64,000 nucleotides of DNA, taken from the NCBI GenBank assembly GCA_025084515.1, contig JAJAGP010000096.1, positions 62,001-126,000 on the forward strand. The letters run 5' to 3'. Numbering within the stretch: position 1 is the first letter of the stretch; each line of letters opens with the position of its first letter. The translations under genes were made by a program, and so were the position numbers. Below the pieces are notes generated by a model. The model was not told where the DNA came from and did not search any database. It saw nothing but the letters and a program-made list of their open reading frames with translations. Below are positions 1 through 13,587 of the stretch, piece after piece. Origin of the DNA: Ancistrus triradiatus (taxonomy: Eukaryota; Chordata; Actinopteri; Siluriformes; Loricariidae).

Positions 1-1200
1 TACTGAAAGCTGAATTGTATTATTAAAATAACCTTTTGTAAATATGTATGAAAATATTCATACTATTAACAAATGAAAAAGTGTAGATACTAGTAAAATT
101 TTATTTAAACATTATAAATAGTATTATTGCTTTTATAGTTTTTTTGTTTTACTGTTTTGATTGCTAGTATTGCACTTCCTAATTTACAATTTTCTTATTT
201 TATTGCTTAATTTTCAAGAATGTTTATAATTCTTGCAATAACTACAATACTAAAAGTTTAAATTGCTTTTCTAGATATTAGATATTTCTCACTACGTATT
301 CACAACTATTAAAAATTGAAAATGCAACAGGTAAAAGGTACATTTGTACATGTATGCATTTATATGTATGTTGAGTTTTAATTATACTTAATAGCTAGTA
401 ATTATTTAATTTAATTCCATGTTTTTCTTCCATGTTCATATTTAATGGTCACAAATTCTCATTGCAATTTAAATTTTAACTGGTAAAAATTAAGTTTGAT
501 TTTTTATATTTTCATCATTTAACCACATCATTTTTTGCAATGCATACAAATACACTCATCCGAAAATGCTCCCTAAGCAGAGTTATTCCTGATTTAGAAC
601 TGATCCGTTTAGTAGCTTATTTGCATGCTCCGTTGTTGTTTGGTGTGAGACGCTGTAGCGCAGTGGTGCTCGGAGAGAGATGGGGAGAGGGAAGATGACG
701 TCTGAGGTACAGAGACGACACAGGATGTGTCGAGAAGGAGGGAAAGCAGAGGCAAACGATAGATTTTTGTGGGGGCTGAGGGTGAGAGAGATGAGCAAGA
801 GAGATTTACTGTGTGATAGAGGCACTGCCTTTGGGTGGACGCTTGATAATTTAATCAGCGGTGACTCATTGGCATTTTTGCAGTGCTGCATGATGGTTCT
901 GAGGAAGCGAGCCATTGTGGGATAGGACACATTTCATATTCGAAGCTGCACTAATGTATTGGGTTTAATACATTCTAGGAGATACGTATCATCCAAAACA
1001 ACGACCTGCTTGGTCTTACTTGTTCCCTTCCCCCCCCCTCCCATGGCAGAGAGAGATCTCCGTTATGAGTCATGCCAGAGGGTCATGCTTGTGTAACGTC
1101 TTTGCATACCTTATATCCTTTGGAGCAGTCTTACTTCACTACAGAGTCTAGGCTGGTTCACCCCTTAGTTTATCGCAGGCTTAATTCGGGATTCATTCGG
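1..1200. other. AT-rich intergenic or intronic DNA, no gene seen
   Basis: The first 550 bases are very AT-rich without clear repeats. Bases 600-930 are more GC-rich and open in two frames, but the translations show no recognisable domain and no splice-framed conservation. Because pcsk1 begins mid-gene at 2576, this stretch is probably part of the intron before the first catalytic-domain exon. I searched it by eye for the convertase prodomain and the basic cleavage site and did not find them. Confidence 0.5.
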
Positions 1201-1229
1201 AGCTTTCTGATGTGATTTACATACACAGA

Positions 1230-1850
1230 TGATCCAAACCATTATTAAAACCTGTCTCAAATGCTGTTGGTCCGAGATTACTGTGGTACCTGCCACAGCA
1301 GATCCCTTAAATTGTTGTAAGGTGGAGTCGATGCAGATTGGACTTCTTGTTCCAGCACACCCCACCTTTGCTCAATTGGAATGAGATTTGGGGGATTTGA
1401 AGGCCAGGAAAACACCATGAACTCGTTCTCATTATCCATAAACTATTCCCAAACAATGGGTCCAGTCCTTTCCTGGGTAAATGTGCCCATTGTTGGTGCT
1501 TTTTACACTGGACAAGGGTTAGCTGTATAGCCCCATATTCAGCACTGTGTGTTGTGTTGCATTCACTTCATAACCAGTATTAAAGGTTTCTGTGACTTCG
1601 GCCACAGTAGTCCTTCTGTCGATTTGGACCAGACAGAATAACATCTGTTGCCAAACCTTTGACAACCCAAAGTCCAGTCGTCAGTTCATGGTTTGTCCCT
1701 CTTTCCACTGTCAGTAGGTACTCAAGTCATGTCAGAGATGCCATAACGTCAAAGGACTTTATGCTAGTTTCAGGGTAGTTTGGAGTCCACTCCATCACCA
1801 GACACACTCACACTGGGACACTTTAGAACCACCAGTTGTCCATACACATC
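1230..1850 (-). mobile_element. Degenerate Tc1/mariner transposon remnant
   Basis: Read on the minus strand, this stretch matches the pattern of a widespread fish Tc1-like transposase family. It contains the counterpart of the C-terminal segment (the 'caattggaatgagatttggg' and 'ggatttgaaggccagg' region at about 1373-1410) and then the N-terminal DNA-binding region near 1540-1660. The coding frame is destroyed by many stops and indels, and the centre of the element is shortened. The same family occurs at about 24215-24560. The ends are approximate because I could not see terminal repeats. Confidence 0.6.
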
Positions 1851-2575
1851 TTTGGAATATTTCAGGAAACCGCCGTACCCACAGAAACCCACACAGATAT
1901 TTGAAGCAGCAGGCAGCATCCGGGCCAGTGATCAGGGCTGATTGTACAGATATTGTATTAAGCTGATACTATCAAGAGCTCCTACATCTTCCATACTGAG
2001 CCTTCTTTGTCAAGCCAACAACGTCTTCTTCGTTAATCGTTAATATGCCACAGTGACAATAGCACGTTTCCCAGGCTCTCCAACATTAATTGCCTGTTGG
2101 AGCCAAAGGATGAATACGAGTCAACGTATTCAGAAAGGTCAACGCTGTAGATGATAACGCTTTCATCATAATGCTTTTCATTCAAACAAAAGCCATTTTG
2201 CTTAAGAGAAAATAGCGGAAGCAATTTAAAAGAAGAGCTTTTGTTCCTTAATGATGTCTAAAATACTGTACAGAGACACAGCGTACATTTGATACATGAT
2301 GCAAAATATCGGATAATGAACGTACACTACTAAATGGTACAATATCAACTCTGTATTATCAGGCAACAGAGGTGGAACGATACACTCTGCGCACGATTCG
2401 ATTCACGATACAAAACAATGCACATATTCTTGAATTCGTTTTTAAACCCAAAACCCTTCAGTCCGCTGCTATTTTGCACAAAGCAGCCCATGTTCGATAA
2501 TACAAATCATATTCATCATATTTATATATACAGAGTATTTCTTCTTATTTACTCCACATGTCTCTCACCCTCCAG

Positions 2576-5500
2576 CAAGACACTCGGACGTCTCCATCCC
2601 TGCCGAAGCTGGACCTGCACGTCATCCCCGTGTGGAAGAAAGGCATCACGGGGAAAGGCGTGGTCATCACCGTGCTGGATGATGGTCTGGAATGGAACCA
2701 CACTGACATCTACCCTAATTACGTAAGTGTGTTGCCACAGCAACGCGCGACTCCAATGCTGCAACACCTTCAGCCTGTTTCCACGGTGACAAGCGATTAT
2801 CGAGAGCACCACCACCACCATAGTGTGCAGGGCCACTTAATGAAGGCATTGAGTTAGCCTTCTCAGATGTGCTGCTGTTACTAGTGGAAAGGCTAGCGAG
2901 ACTGACAGACAGTGAGTCTCCGGTTCCACACAGAAAGAGCTATAACGTTTGCAATTATTTAGACTCCATAAGAAGGCACAAACTCTGTCTTATTTACAAT
3001 ACTAGACTCGACTTATATGAGCCTCTTGAGGTTTCTGCAGGAGATGCACAGAACTCTAGGTAACTCTGTAACCTGCTACAGACTCCTTTTCCCGGTAACC
3101 CCTCTGTCCTTGGCAATACTCACTCAGTCCTCAAGTCTGACACCTATGACGTAACCATTGTAAAAGCATTTGACACATGGAATCGCTTCTGTCCATGTCA
3201 CAGTATTCTGAGGCACATGGACTGCGAGAGACACTTAATAATTCATCATTTGCTCAGCCAAGCCTCTGCCAAATGCATACAAGTAGTAGCCTGCTAGTGA
3301 CTTCACATTAGGATCACCGATTACATGGATTTAATTCATCGAGGTGTCTAACCCGTAACAAATCCTCTCTCCTCCAGGATCCCGAGGCCAGTTACGATTT
3401 CAACGACAATGATCCTGATCCGTTTCCCAGATACGACTCCACCAACGAGAACAAGTGAGTGACTTATCATCATCAGCCCTGTACAGGCACGGAGTCACAG
3501 TCCAGGATTAGGAGATGGTAATCTAGAATTAGGACAGGAATAGAAGGACTGCTGTTAGCAGATGCATTTTGATGAGAGGTCTCGGTGATTGAGAGGCTCT
3601 GATCTCGGAAGGGCAGAGCTCTGTCACAGAGTCCGTGTAATCCACTGCTGATACGATACAAACCAAGAGCGGCATATTAGTGTTCAATGTCAGTAGACTG
3701 TGTACTGATGCTCAGATGTTGGCCAGACTCAGGCAGAATAGCAGTGTCAACACAGATTTTTGAAGAGTTCTCATATAAGAGGTGATACTGCAAAAATGAC
3801 TACAGCGTGGCCAGCAAAATGAACAGACCTCAATCAGTTAAATACATTTGAAACAGCAGGTGAAATGCTCAAAAAGCAACCACAAAAAGAGTTGAACTGT
3901 ACACCCACTCAGTAGACGAAGGAGAAAATTGACAGAATTGGCACTGAGAGGCATCATAACCAAGTTAAAGGGAAGAAAAGACACATGGGACTAATTTACT
4001 TACCTTACAGTGTATACAAATACTGAAACCAAAATTAATTCCATTACTTACTGTCCTTCCAATTAGGAGTGCAGAGGTTTAACCACCCCAGATATCAGTT
4101 ATGGGCAAAATCTAGCTCAGTTTAGGCACATATGGGTCAGTTATGGCAATAGCAAGTGTATTGTGGGTGTAAAGATTCATCACGGCATTCAGGCTCGGGG
4201 CTGCATGGGGTCCATATGTATGGGAATTTGCATGTTGGTCCAAATGTGACCCAACATGTGCAGTTCTGCCTATGTACTGGCAGCCAGATTCGGTTGAGGC
4301 CATGGCCATTATACCACAGGCCAAGGAAAATGGACAATCATTAATTTGTTATGAATGATTTGAGGCATCCCAGTCCCATTGATTACCCCCATTTTATCAC
4401 ATTAGGGAAGAGTCGGGCATGGTGCATTTAATTGGAATTTCCAACATGGGAAGGCAAACACACAAGACACTCTCTATTCAAGTAACAGCACTGTTGTTAG
4501 TCAACTGGAAAATATTAACGTCAGGCAAACTAGAGACGAGGTAACCTAAACAGCAGTAGACACAGACATACCTGGTTGGAAAATGAACATTTGCCTCAGG
4601 TGTGCTGGTAAATTGCATTACAATTTATGAACGCTAAGCTATCGGAAAATTTGACCGTAGCAATTCCATCTCCAGAGGCATTCACTTGCAAGTGGAAACC
4701 CAAATCCAAAGCTGGAGGAGATGAGTACAGATCGTCTGAAGATCTCTGAAGATTAAATTAGACTGTTCCACTGTCATTGCTATGATGTAAGAGATACTAC
4801 TGTGTGGATCCCCAAATGCACTCAAGCACAATCATGAGCGTTCAGTAATTAGAGGTGGACATAGATGGAAGACAGAAAAAAGGAAAACACTTATTATTCT
4901 CAACCCCACAGCTGCTTCCAACTCCCTCCCACACAATGCTCTCTCATGACTCATCCTCTGATGGATAGCTGTTGAGGTTTTGTGTGAACACACACACATA
5001 CAGACACAGACACACATTCGTCCTCTTACCCACCCATGTCAAAACTCTATTGTCAATAAATGGAAGGTACTTCACTGTAATTGGTTTGCTGCAGAATTTG
5101 TCAACAGTCCAATTATACACAATGTGGAAAGAAAAACAGGAGGAAGAAGGACTTCTATCATGAGCAGTTAGCAAGCTCAACTTGTTGCCATCATTTTATC
5201 AGTCGTGAAAAAAGAAAGAAAAATGCGATATTATAATCTAAGGTTGGCTAGGGCACATATTTTAGATACACCGTTTCAAAAAACATGCTGTTCCCTTACA
5301 ATTTCTAAAATGCTGCAAGCATGTGAGCTCTCCCATGAGGAGGAGTGAAAATAAAGTGCCACACAAGATCAAATAACGATCAAAGTAAGACTTCAAACAG
5401 AACACTCTTGTGTGAGCAAAACACACAGGAAGCAGAGCAGACATGCGCTAACCCAGAGGTGATGTCACGGCTCTGAGATGCTGGCTTTAACGTTTCTTGC

Positions 5501-8500
5501 TAATGACTGGCAATGCATTGCAGCTGCTAATACTCAGGCAAGACTGGTCTCTATCTGTGCTGCACCGTAGCAGACATGACATAACATAATCGCTTGATAA
5601 ATACACTGTAAATGTAAGAGAAATTAGTCTCAAAATAGCAAGCATTAAGGCTGGGCTAACATTCGGTAATCAGTTGCCAGGTGTGTCATTTTCCCTTGAA
5701 ATAATGTCTTAAACGTAATGATGTAATCTGTGTTTTACACTGCTTTGTTAAGCTGAATGGTTAAGGTTGGGGTATAGGGTTATGAAAAGGGTTAGGGTTC
5801 TCAGGATTCCATTCCATCATCTCCAAAACCAAATATATCTAACATAGAAATCATAGAATTTCATAGAAATATGCTGTTTACTACATTCATTCCATGTTCT
5901 CCAGGCACGGTACGAGGTGTGCAGGTGAGATTGCCATGCAAGCAGACAACAACAAATGTGGAGTCGGAGTGGCTTACAACTCAAAGGTTGGAGGTGAGAG
6001 CAGCACAGGATTTATTTCATGTTTTAACCCGACTTATCAGGATCCAATCCCAGGATTCATAGGGCAGAGGCGAGCACGTACCACGAGCAGGACCCCAGTC
6101 CTATGCAGTGCTGAGGGATTATGACCTCGCCTTGGCTCCTCTATGCCATATGTGTGCTTGTGCGATGCCTTGGCATGGCTGGGAGGCAATGCTGGCACTA
6201 GAACCCAGGTTACCATATGGATGGGTTAGCTAATTGCTTTAGTGCCAGCTGACGACCTGTTCTAGATCAGTTTGAGTCCTTATGTATGTAATTAACACAG
6301 TTTTAAAGCAAAAATATTAAAAAAGACAAGATGTGATGAAAGATTATAAAGTTACATGACCATGGTGTGTTCATGCAGAATTCGGGAAATGGTTGTAAGC
6401 ATCTCATTTCAACCCTCAGGTATCCGCATGCTGGATGGCATCGTGACTGACGCCATTGAGGCGAGCTCTATAGGGTTTAATCCAGACCACGTGGACATCT
6501 ACAGTGCCAGCTGGGGACCTAATGATGACGGGAAAACTGTCGAGGGGCCTGGGCGGCTTGCACAGAAAGCCTTTGAGTATGGTATTCAGAAGGTGAGAAA
6601 TTTAAACTTTTTATGTGCAACCAGTCACAGGAACAGGTTACAATAAACAATAATGATTGACAAATGATGTCCTGTCTCAAATCAACCATCAAAAATCAAA
6701 ATAAATGATTTGCTCGATCAGTTAATTTTCTCCATATACTTTAAAACAGATATGTTTTAGTTGAAAGTGCTTGAGTGGTGCTTAAACGTCCAAATGAATG
6801 GAAATCCACTACAGCTGCTAATACTCAGGCAAGACTGGTCTCTACCTGTGCTGCACCATAGCATACAATCACTCGACTTCTCCAAAACACGTGATAAATA
6901 GACTGTCCATCGGTGTCCATAAATGTAAGACGAAATTTCAACTTTTTGTTTGCAACTAGTCACAGGATAATGTGATGGATTGTCATTCTGTTCATAGTAC
7001 ATTGCACCCTGTGAATTTGGAGACAGGCTAGGGATTTCCACACAACGCTGACAAGGATAAGCAGGGTTAAAAAAATTCAAGTGTGGATGGATAAAATCCT
7101 AAAATATGTTGATTCTGAGTTGTAGTTTACAAAGTAAAGCTTTTAAAGAGATATATTTGGTCAGCCTTATATTTGGTACACCATTGTTTGCACAACCTCA
7201 GGTAAGAGCACCTGATTTTTCCCCTTTGTTTCCATCCTTATTGTTCTTATTTGAGCATAGCAAGCTTTTTACTGGATTAATACAGATAACGCTGTGACAA
7301 CTGGGCTGTGATTAATGTGTGCACATGAGGGTGAATGGGGGTTGAAAGTTGCAATTAATATGTAAATCGGGGCAAGCATGGCTGTACCTTTTAATGAATG
7401 AGGGACAAGCAGGGGATGAGGTTATTTTTGCTTCTGCCACAAGAGGTGCAGTGACAGAGTGTTTAACCCATCGCTCACTGTACCTCACTGTCCTCAGGGC
7501 CGCGGTGGGAAGGGCTCCATCTTCGTTTGGGCATCTGGCAACGGTGGGCGTCAGGGCGATAACTGTGACTGCGATGGCTACACGGACAGCATCTACACCG
7601 TCTCCATCAGCAGCGCTTCTCAGCAGGGCCTCTCACCCTGGTACGCTGAGAAATGCTCATCCACCCTGGCTACTGCCTACAGCAGTGGAGACTACACCGA
7701 CCAGAGGATCGTGAGTCAGGCTCATACACACCATTAGCATCCCAGAATCACGTGAAAGTTGTTCAGGTTGGTGATTAATCTGGTGAATGATTCATAGACT
7801 TGTTTGTACATCTTCCCTTTGCTTCACTACAGACCAGCGCTGACCTGCACAATGAATGCACAGAGACACACACTGGAACATCTGCCTCTGCTCCGCTGGC
7901 AGCGGGGATATTCGCCCTGGCTTTGGAACAGAAGTACGTAAAGACATCATATATTCAGTCTAATGAACAAACTATGAAGATTGAAAAGTGTAGAATGGCT
8001 GTATGGCTGTAACACCTATGTGCTACGCCCCTAGTGGTATAAGTGAGAATAATCTTATATCCTCAAATCCTTGGCACAACATATTTAAAGAAAATATGAT
8101 AATTAGATTAATTTTAATGATTATATTTTCTGTAAATATGTTCAATCTGTAATTTTTTTATATTTAGCCTATGTTTATTTAAACTATTGCTATAAGCGTA
8201 TTAATTAGATATCTTATTATTACACATAACATTTAGGCTGCCCAAGGAGGTTTGGTCCCCATTTGAGTCTTAACCCTCCCAAGGTTTGTTTCTTATAAAG
8301 TTTAGGGAGTTTTTCCTTGCCACTGTTGCCACAGGCTTGCTCAATTTGTGCTTTGGGCCTAGATAATAAAACTACAGAGATAAAAATCCACGCCATTATT
8401 GAATTACTTTATTCCCTGTTATTAACTGCAATGTCACTTCATATACATATATTATTTATTAACATAAAAAAGAAGTATTATGCATGTCAAACAAGTTCAA

Positions 8501-11142
8501 GCTGAGTTTTAGGCTTTATGTCTAGTAAAGCTGTATTTATGACCTCAAAAAAAATTGTTTGGGGTTTAGGTTAGTCATTTGCACAAATTAATAAGTAACA
8601 TAAAGTTTTTAGTTTTTGGCCAAGTTTGATTAATACAATCTTCCTTTCCAAAACCTCAGCGAAACACACACCACAGAACCATTTTAGAATACAGTGCATT
8701 GAAACATCGTATTCTCTGTTATGATATACATTTATGCTGTGTTCAATGGAATCGTCTTAAATGTTTTCTGTAATTGCTAAAGCTGCTGTACAGTCTTTAC
8801 TGTCCTGTATGCCTGCACCAAGATCAAACTAAGTCGAAATGTATTTACTTGCATTGGTCCAGCCCTGATCTGACCTGGCGAGACCTGCAGCACTTGGTGG
8901 TGTGGACTTCCGAGTTCGACCCTCTGGCCAACAACCCTGGTTGGAAGAGGAACGGTGCCGGGCTCATGGTGAACAGCCGTTTTGGATTCGGCTTGCTCAA
9001 CGCTAAAGCTCTGGTGGACTTGGCGGACCCCAAAGAGTGGAAGCACGTGCCTGAGAAAAAGCAATGCATTGTCAGAGATGACAGCTTCCAGCCCAGGTAG
9101 AGGACTTTACAACAACCATACAGACTTTGTTGAGTTGGGAGCCAGGACAGTGCTGGCTCAGTGGTTAAGGATATCTGAATGAAATCCCCATAATATTCCA
9201 TTTTGGAAAGCAGATTTAGAAGCCTGCTGGCTCTAGAAGGACACTTATCTGAAGCCAGCTTTGTCTACCTTGTTTAAAACTATCCATCACAGTCACCATA
9301 TCACTGATCTGGTGGTGTACGACTATAGCTAAAACAGTCTCATGAAATCAGACGTTCAGCTACATTCAATGCTCAAGATCACGAGACCTCTAAAAGGTAA
9401 TTACAGTTGAACGTCGGATGTTAATGTTTATCTTGATCTGCACTCTGTTGCAGACCTCTAAAGGCAGCAGGAGAGATCAGCATTGAGATTCCCACCAAAG
9501 CATGTGCTGGCCAGACAAACTCAATTGTCTCTCTGGAGCACGTGCAGGTGGAGGCCAGCATCGAGTACACCAGGAGAGGAGACCTCCACATTACACTCAC
9601 ATCTCCATCGGGTAAGACATACACATTACATACACAAAGACGCTGATTCCACAAGGGATACATGTACCAAACATGAAATTTGTGCCCTCAGGTACATCAA
9701 CAGTGCTACTGGCTGAAAGGGAGAGAGACACGTCTTCTAATGGCTTCAGGAACTGGGACTTTATGTCTGTCCACACCTGGGGAGAGAACCCTACTGGCAC
9801 CTGGATCCTGACGATCACTGACACTGTAAATACCAACACAATCTTATAGACAATGTAGTGGGCTTTTCATTGGTTAAATGCCAATTTTGAGATGGTAAAC
9901 CTCCATGGGAAATGTGAGAGGCAGTTATGGTCAGTTTGAATCCTCCAAATGCCACCTCCATGGTGTGTAGTCCAAGAGAGCATAATTTAGCTGTCGTGGG
10001 ATATGAATGGTGGGAACATGGTGCACATTCCATGAAAAGAGGGCTCAATGGTTAAGGCTTTGCCCTACAAATCAGAAGGTTGCAAATTCAAAACCCAGCT
10101 CAATCAAGCTGCCACTGTTAGGCCCTAAAGCGTTTAGCTCAATTACAGCTGCATAAATCCAGGTAAACCAAAAGGACTAACAACCTTATCCTCATGCCTT
10201 TTTTGCGCTCTCTCTCTCCAGTCTGGGCGGATGGAGAATGAGGGTCAGATCCTAAGCTGGAAGCTGATTTTGCACGGGACATCCGAGAAACCAGAGCACA
10301 TGAAAAAACCAAGAGTCTACACCTCCTACAACGCTGTGCAGAACGATCGTAGGGGAGTCGAACACATGGAGGACATGATGGAGGTGAGAGTCGTGTACAC
10401 AAGTTGGCCTTATGTTGTATCCTGAAGGTTTGTGTCCCCGTTGTAAGTCGGCTGCACTGTATGAATTCCAGTCGAGAGTTTGATATTTGAAATAACACCA
10501 AAGTCTTAAAAGAGAGGCAAAGCAGCTTATCCACACCACCTGATCTTCGTATTGCCCGGGATTCGTAGCCACATTCTTAAAAACTGCTGTTTCCACCTGC
10601 TGGCTCTTACCTCTGATAAGCAGGAGCTGCCCTAAGCACTAATGAATTGTCAAGCATGCAAAGATGTGTTCAAACGTTGCAATAAGGCTGTAAATGTCAC
10701 CAGTGGTAAGCAGATAGAGCCATGCCTAAAATTCTGCATCCTTTCGCATCCTTTGCAGGAGACCCCCGTCTCTCCCAACCAAGCTGAGAAGTCTCAGCCA
10801 CCGGCTAAAATCATCGTCCCAACTCCTCCCCCAGAAGAGAAGCCTGCTTTGTCAGAGCCTGCTTCCACTCCTAACTTGGCACTGCTCCGCCTCCTCCAGT
10901 CCGCTTTCAACAGGCAGACGCCTGCTGTCTACCCCCAGTCTCTGACCCGAGGTACTGCACGTGACAGGATCCCACCCAAAAAGCTGTACGAGGCGGTGGA
11001 CTGGCTCAAGCAGGACGCCAATCCAGAGAACAACCTGTTCAACGACTACAGCGACGACTTCTACAGAGCCCGGGCCTACCGGCACAGAGACGACCGGCTG
11101 ATGCAGGCTCTGTTCGACATGCTCGAAGGAGAGCAGCAGTGA
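2576..11142 (+). CDS. pcsk1: Prohormone convertase 1 (PC1/3), exons from catalytic domain to stop; 5' exons outside window
   Basis: A subtilisin/kexin-like endoprotease of dense-core granules that cleaves prohormones after paired basic residues. Coding exons: 2576-2722, 3378-3454, 5905-5993, 6420-6592, 7498-7710, 7833-7933, 8863-9096, 9454-9611, 9692-9825, 10222-10383 and 10759-11142. All have GT-AG borders and matching phase, giving 623 codons plus TGA. The catalytic triad is visible: Asp in VLDDGLEWNH (2678), His in HGTRCAG (5906) and Ser in GTSASAP (7881). The oxyanion Asn of ASGNGG is at 7540. The P domain carries RRGDL. The C-terminal sorting region ends YRHRDDRLMQALFDMLEGE, close to the PC1 tail and unlike PC2 or furin. 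Its length equals the human protein from the same point. The signal peptide and prodomain exons (about 130 residues) are missing, so the gene is partial only because the window starts inside it. Confidence 0.95.
2723..3377 (+). other. pcsk1 intron, nothing recognised
   Basis: Intron with a GTAAGT donor at 2723 and a pyrimidine-rich CTCCAG acceptor ending at 3377. No repeat or RNA gene was recognised in it. Confidence 0.8.
3455..5904 (+). other. Large pcsk1 intron with short CA-rich tract
   Basis: Intron of 2.45 kb, donor GTGAGT at 3455 and acceptor CCAG ending at 5904. The K|H codon split by it restores the active-site HGTRCAG motif. It contains a short imperfect CA/CAGACA microsatellite at about 4986-5015 and one copy of a repeat at 5511-5630 that recurs at 6805-6920. 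I see nothing else identifiable. Confidence 0.75.
5511..5630 (+). repeat. Dispersed repeat, copy 1
   Basis: The segment beginning with 'gctgctaatactcaggcaag' (from 5524) and continuing to a 'gataaata' stretch reappears at 6815 in a later intron of the same gene with few differences. It is a low-copy interspersed element of unknown class. Ends were estimated from where the two copies stop matching. Confidence 0.6.
6805..6930 (+). repeat. Dispersed repeat, copy 2
   Basis: Second copy of the element at 5511, in the same orientation and about 1.3 kb away in another pcsk1 intron. It carries the same 'gctgctaatactcaggcaag' core and an approximately 20-base insertion before the 'gataaata' segment. 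Confidence 0.6.
8237..8400 (+). repeat. Fish interspersed repeat ('gggagtttttccttgcc' family)
   Basis: Contains the core 'ttagggagtttttccttgcc' preceded by 'aaccctcccaaggttt' and followed by 'gggcctagataat'. Two other copies in the same orientation lie at about 23332-23512 and 62549-62745, so this is a dispersed repeat. The other copies add a 'gctttgagaca' tail with a poly-A-like end, suggesting a retroposon 3' end. The element class is not certain. Confidence 0.7.
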
Positions 11143-12089
11143 GGGGGCAGAGGGGGAAAACTAGGGAAAGGGGGGCGGCCAGAGGACACGAAGCAGGGTT
11201 AGAACTAGTTAAATGAATATCATGGGCAGGAAAACTCTGTGAAAAGTAGAAAGTGAGAGGGATGACTAAATTAGAACCAGGCTCAGAGCGATATTTCCTC
11301 TTCCAGCTTGTAATTTTGGCATCTCAAGCCATTCCTACTCCATCAGTGATCGTGCGTCTTTGGTTCATCATTGATGTTATATCTGCTCCCACTCATTTCT
11401 GGTCCTTTCGTTTCTGCATTCAAGTACATGTGCAAACTCGGAATTTGTAATGTCTACAGGCTTTTTCACACCAAAACAAAAGGGATTTGTTTATGGAATG
11501 AGAAATATGTTTGCAATTCAGTGCACAGCAGTTGCTTTTTTTTAACTCTCCTTCTGAGGTAAATGATTAAATCGTCAGAATGTGGGTGGCACAGCAGCTC
11601 TGTAATACTAATGGGAAGGTTGTAAGTTCAAATCCCGGCTCTGCAAGCTTCTTTAACTGATTCAACCACTACGCTCTATTTTTATCCCACTGGATAAGGG
11701 TTATAAGGACTATAAATGTAGTGTTGGTGCTGCATTGGACACTGGTTTGATCTCCACCCTTGCTGTTTATGTGGAGTTGATGTTCTCCCTGTAGTTTTAT
11801 TCCGCCTTCTTTAAGCAGGTGAAAGAGAATGACTAGAAGTACCAGCATATTCACACCACGTTTCCCAAGATAAGATCTGGATCCAATGGTCTGCAGTAGT
11901 AGTATGATATAATTGTAGTATAACTTAACTATAAACAATGCACAAGCTACAGGACATGCAGACCATGTGGTAAATGTTTGTGGTAAAACTGCAAAAATGG
12001 TAGAAGAATATTATTATGAAATAATTTGGTACAATTTGTTAGATAATCTTCCTCCACTGGCAAATACACAGCTTTAATTTTTAATTAAG

Positions 12090-12640
12090 TTCAATCCTGA
12101 ATGCTCTGCTGTCTCCGTCTTCAAGTGCCCCCATAAATTCTCAGTGTGGTTTAGGTCAGGTGACTGAAGAGGAAAATCCATGACAGTCAGCACTCATTGA
12201 TCTTTTTTGCTCTTCAAATAGCTTTGAGGCGAGTTTAGACTTGTGATTCTAGTCTAAACCCTTCTCCACAAAGATCCAAACAAGCATCTTCGCTAGTGGT
12301 CTAACACTTTTGGGCCCCACCTTATACAATATAGGATTCAATATTTACAATTTGCTTAGATGTCATTTTTGTCTGGACAGCAGTGAAGGCTGCTTTTCAA
12401 AATCAGGCTCACACTAACATGGAATTCACAGCTTGCCCGTGACGACACTTCCTTGCTGCTCATGTGTTTTTGAAGAATATTAATATTTGGACTGTGAGGT
12501 TTTACAAATTTGACTGTAGTTCCCACATGACGTGAATGCAGCAACTGCTTATGGCTGGTTAAAGGGTTTAGTTTCCTGTGAGCAATCATTTCCTTTCTGC
12601 CTAGTGCCGCTTCCATCATGCTGTGTTCAACACCACTTCT
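12090..12640 (-). mobile_element. Tc1-like transposon remnant in the pcsk1 3' flank
   Basis: The phrases 'ccataaattctcagtgtggt' and 'ggtcaggtgactgaagag' are the reverse complement of a Tc1/mariner transposase segment around the NPIEN region. The following 300 bases look like the rest of the same degraded element. No open transposase frame survives. A related segment lies near 55890-56060. Confidence 0.55.
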
Positions 12641-13581
12641 GCATGCTTAGGGACGAAATACTTTCTTTACAATGTATTACGCCCGTCTCCATCTCCTTTC
12701 ACTTTTGTTCCTATTAGTATTTTAACTTACTCAAATTGGCCTATACACAAACTTTTACTTAAGGAATTCGGGGGGGACTATGGGACACCATATAAATATA
12801 GAAGGTATCCCTTACAGACTGGTTCTGTAAATAAAAAGCTTTTGTTAGGATGTTGACGGCTATTTAAAATTTCTGATCTTGTTCACATGTATGGGTGATT
12901 TGGTAAATCCTCAAAACAACCCAAGAACCTTAATTCTCTAAACAGAGGTAATATTTGAAAGGTGTTGGACCACTATCTAGAATTAATTAGGTAGGGTACT
13001 ATTTGCTTATTTTCTATATTCATTATATGAAATAAAGAATTTATTTTTCTATGGATTCCTAGTAATGTATGCATAATAATAATAGAAAAATCAATAGAAT
13101 CGTATTATACCTTGAGATCACTATACCTCGTATTACTTTCTTGTCAACGATACCTTTTCTTTTTGTGTGGCTCTTTGGTGAAAAATACTTACCTGAATAA
13201 ACTCTATCCAGTAGTGTGCTGAAGAACTGAACGTTACTGTATTGGTATCATAACAACAAGCCTGAAGCCTGCACATCTGCTAGCATGAATAATTTATTAA
13301 GATGGTCATATATTCATGAATTAACCTTACGTGTGCCTCAATGCCTGAAGATCCTGAACGTCGCCCTTTCTTCTTCTGCTGGCTGGAAGAAACAAGAAAA
13401 CCGTTGGAGGGAAACAGAATGAGGAATGTTTACACATTCTGAATTTACTCATTTATTTCCCAGTGTAGTCAGTGTTTATATGTCGATTGATGATGTCCAA
13501 AGTTGTTTACAAAGTCTATATAGTTTTCAATGATGTTAGAATATATATATAAATATATAAAAAAATATGGATGTTTATCAT

Positions 13582-13587
13582 AATAAA
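13582..13587 (+). terminator. Candidate pcsk1 polyadenylation signal
   Basis: Canonical AATAAA followed about 40 bases later by a GU-rich element. It is preferred over the hexamers at 12830 and 13031 because those lack a clear downstream GU/U-rich stretch. Inferred from sequence only. Confidence 0.45.

Noticed and set aside
583..930. Opposed open frames of 81 and 115 codons
   Set aside because: No recognisable domain, no splice-supported continuation, and both strands are open over the same bases, which suggests chance.
1..2575. Search for pcsk1 signal peptide and prodomain exons
   Set aside because: No sequence resembling the secretory signal, the prodomain or its basic cleavage site was found; they are most likely left of the window.
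5762..5800. Telomere-like 'gggttagggtt' sequence
   Set aside because: Only about one and a half repeat units, so expected by chance.
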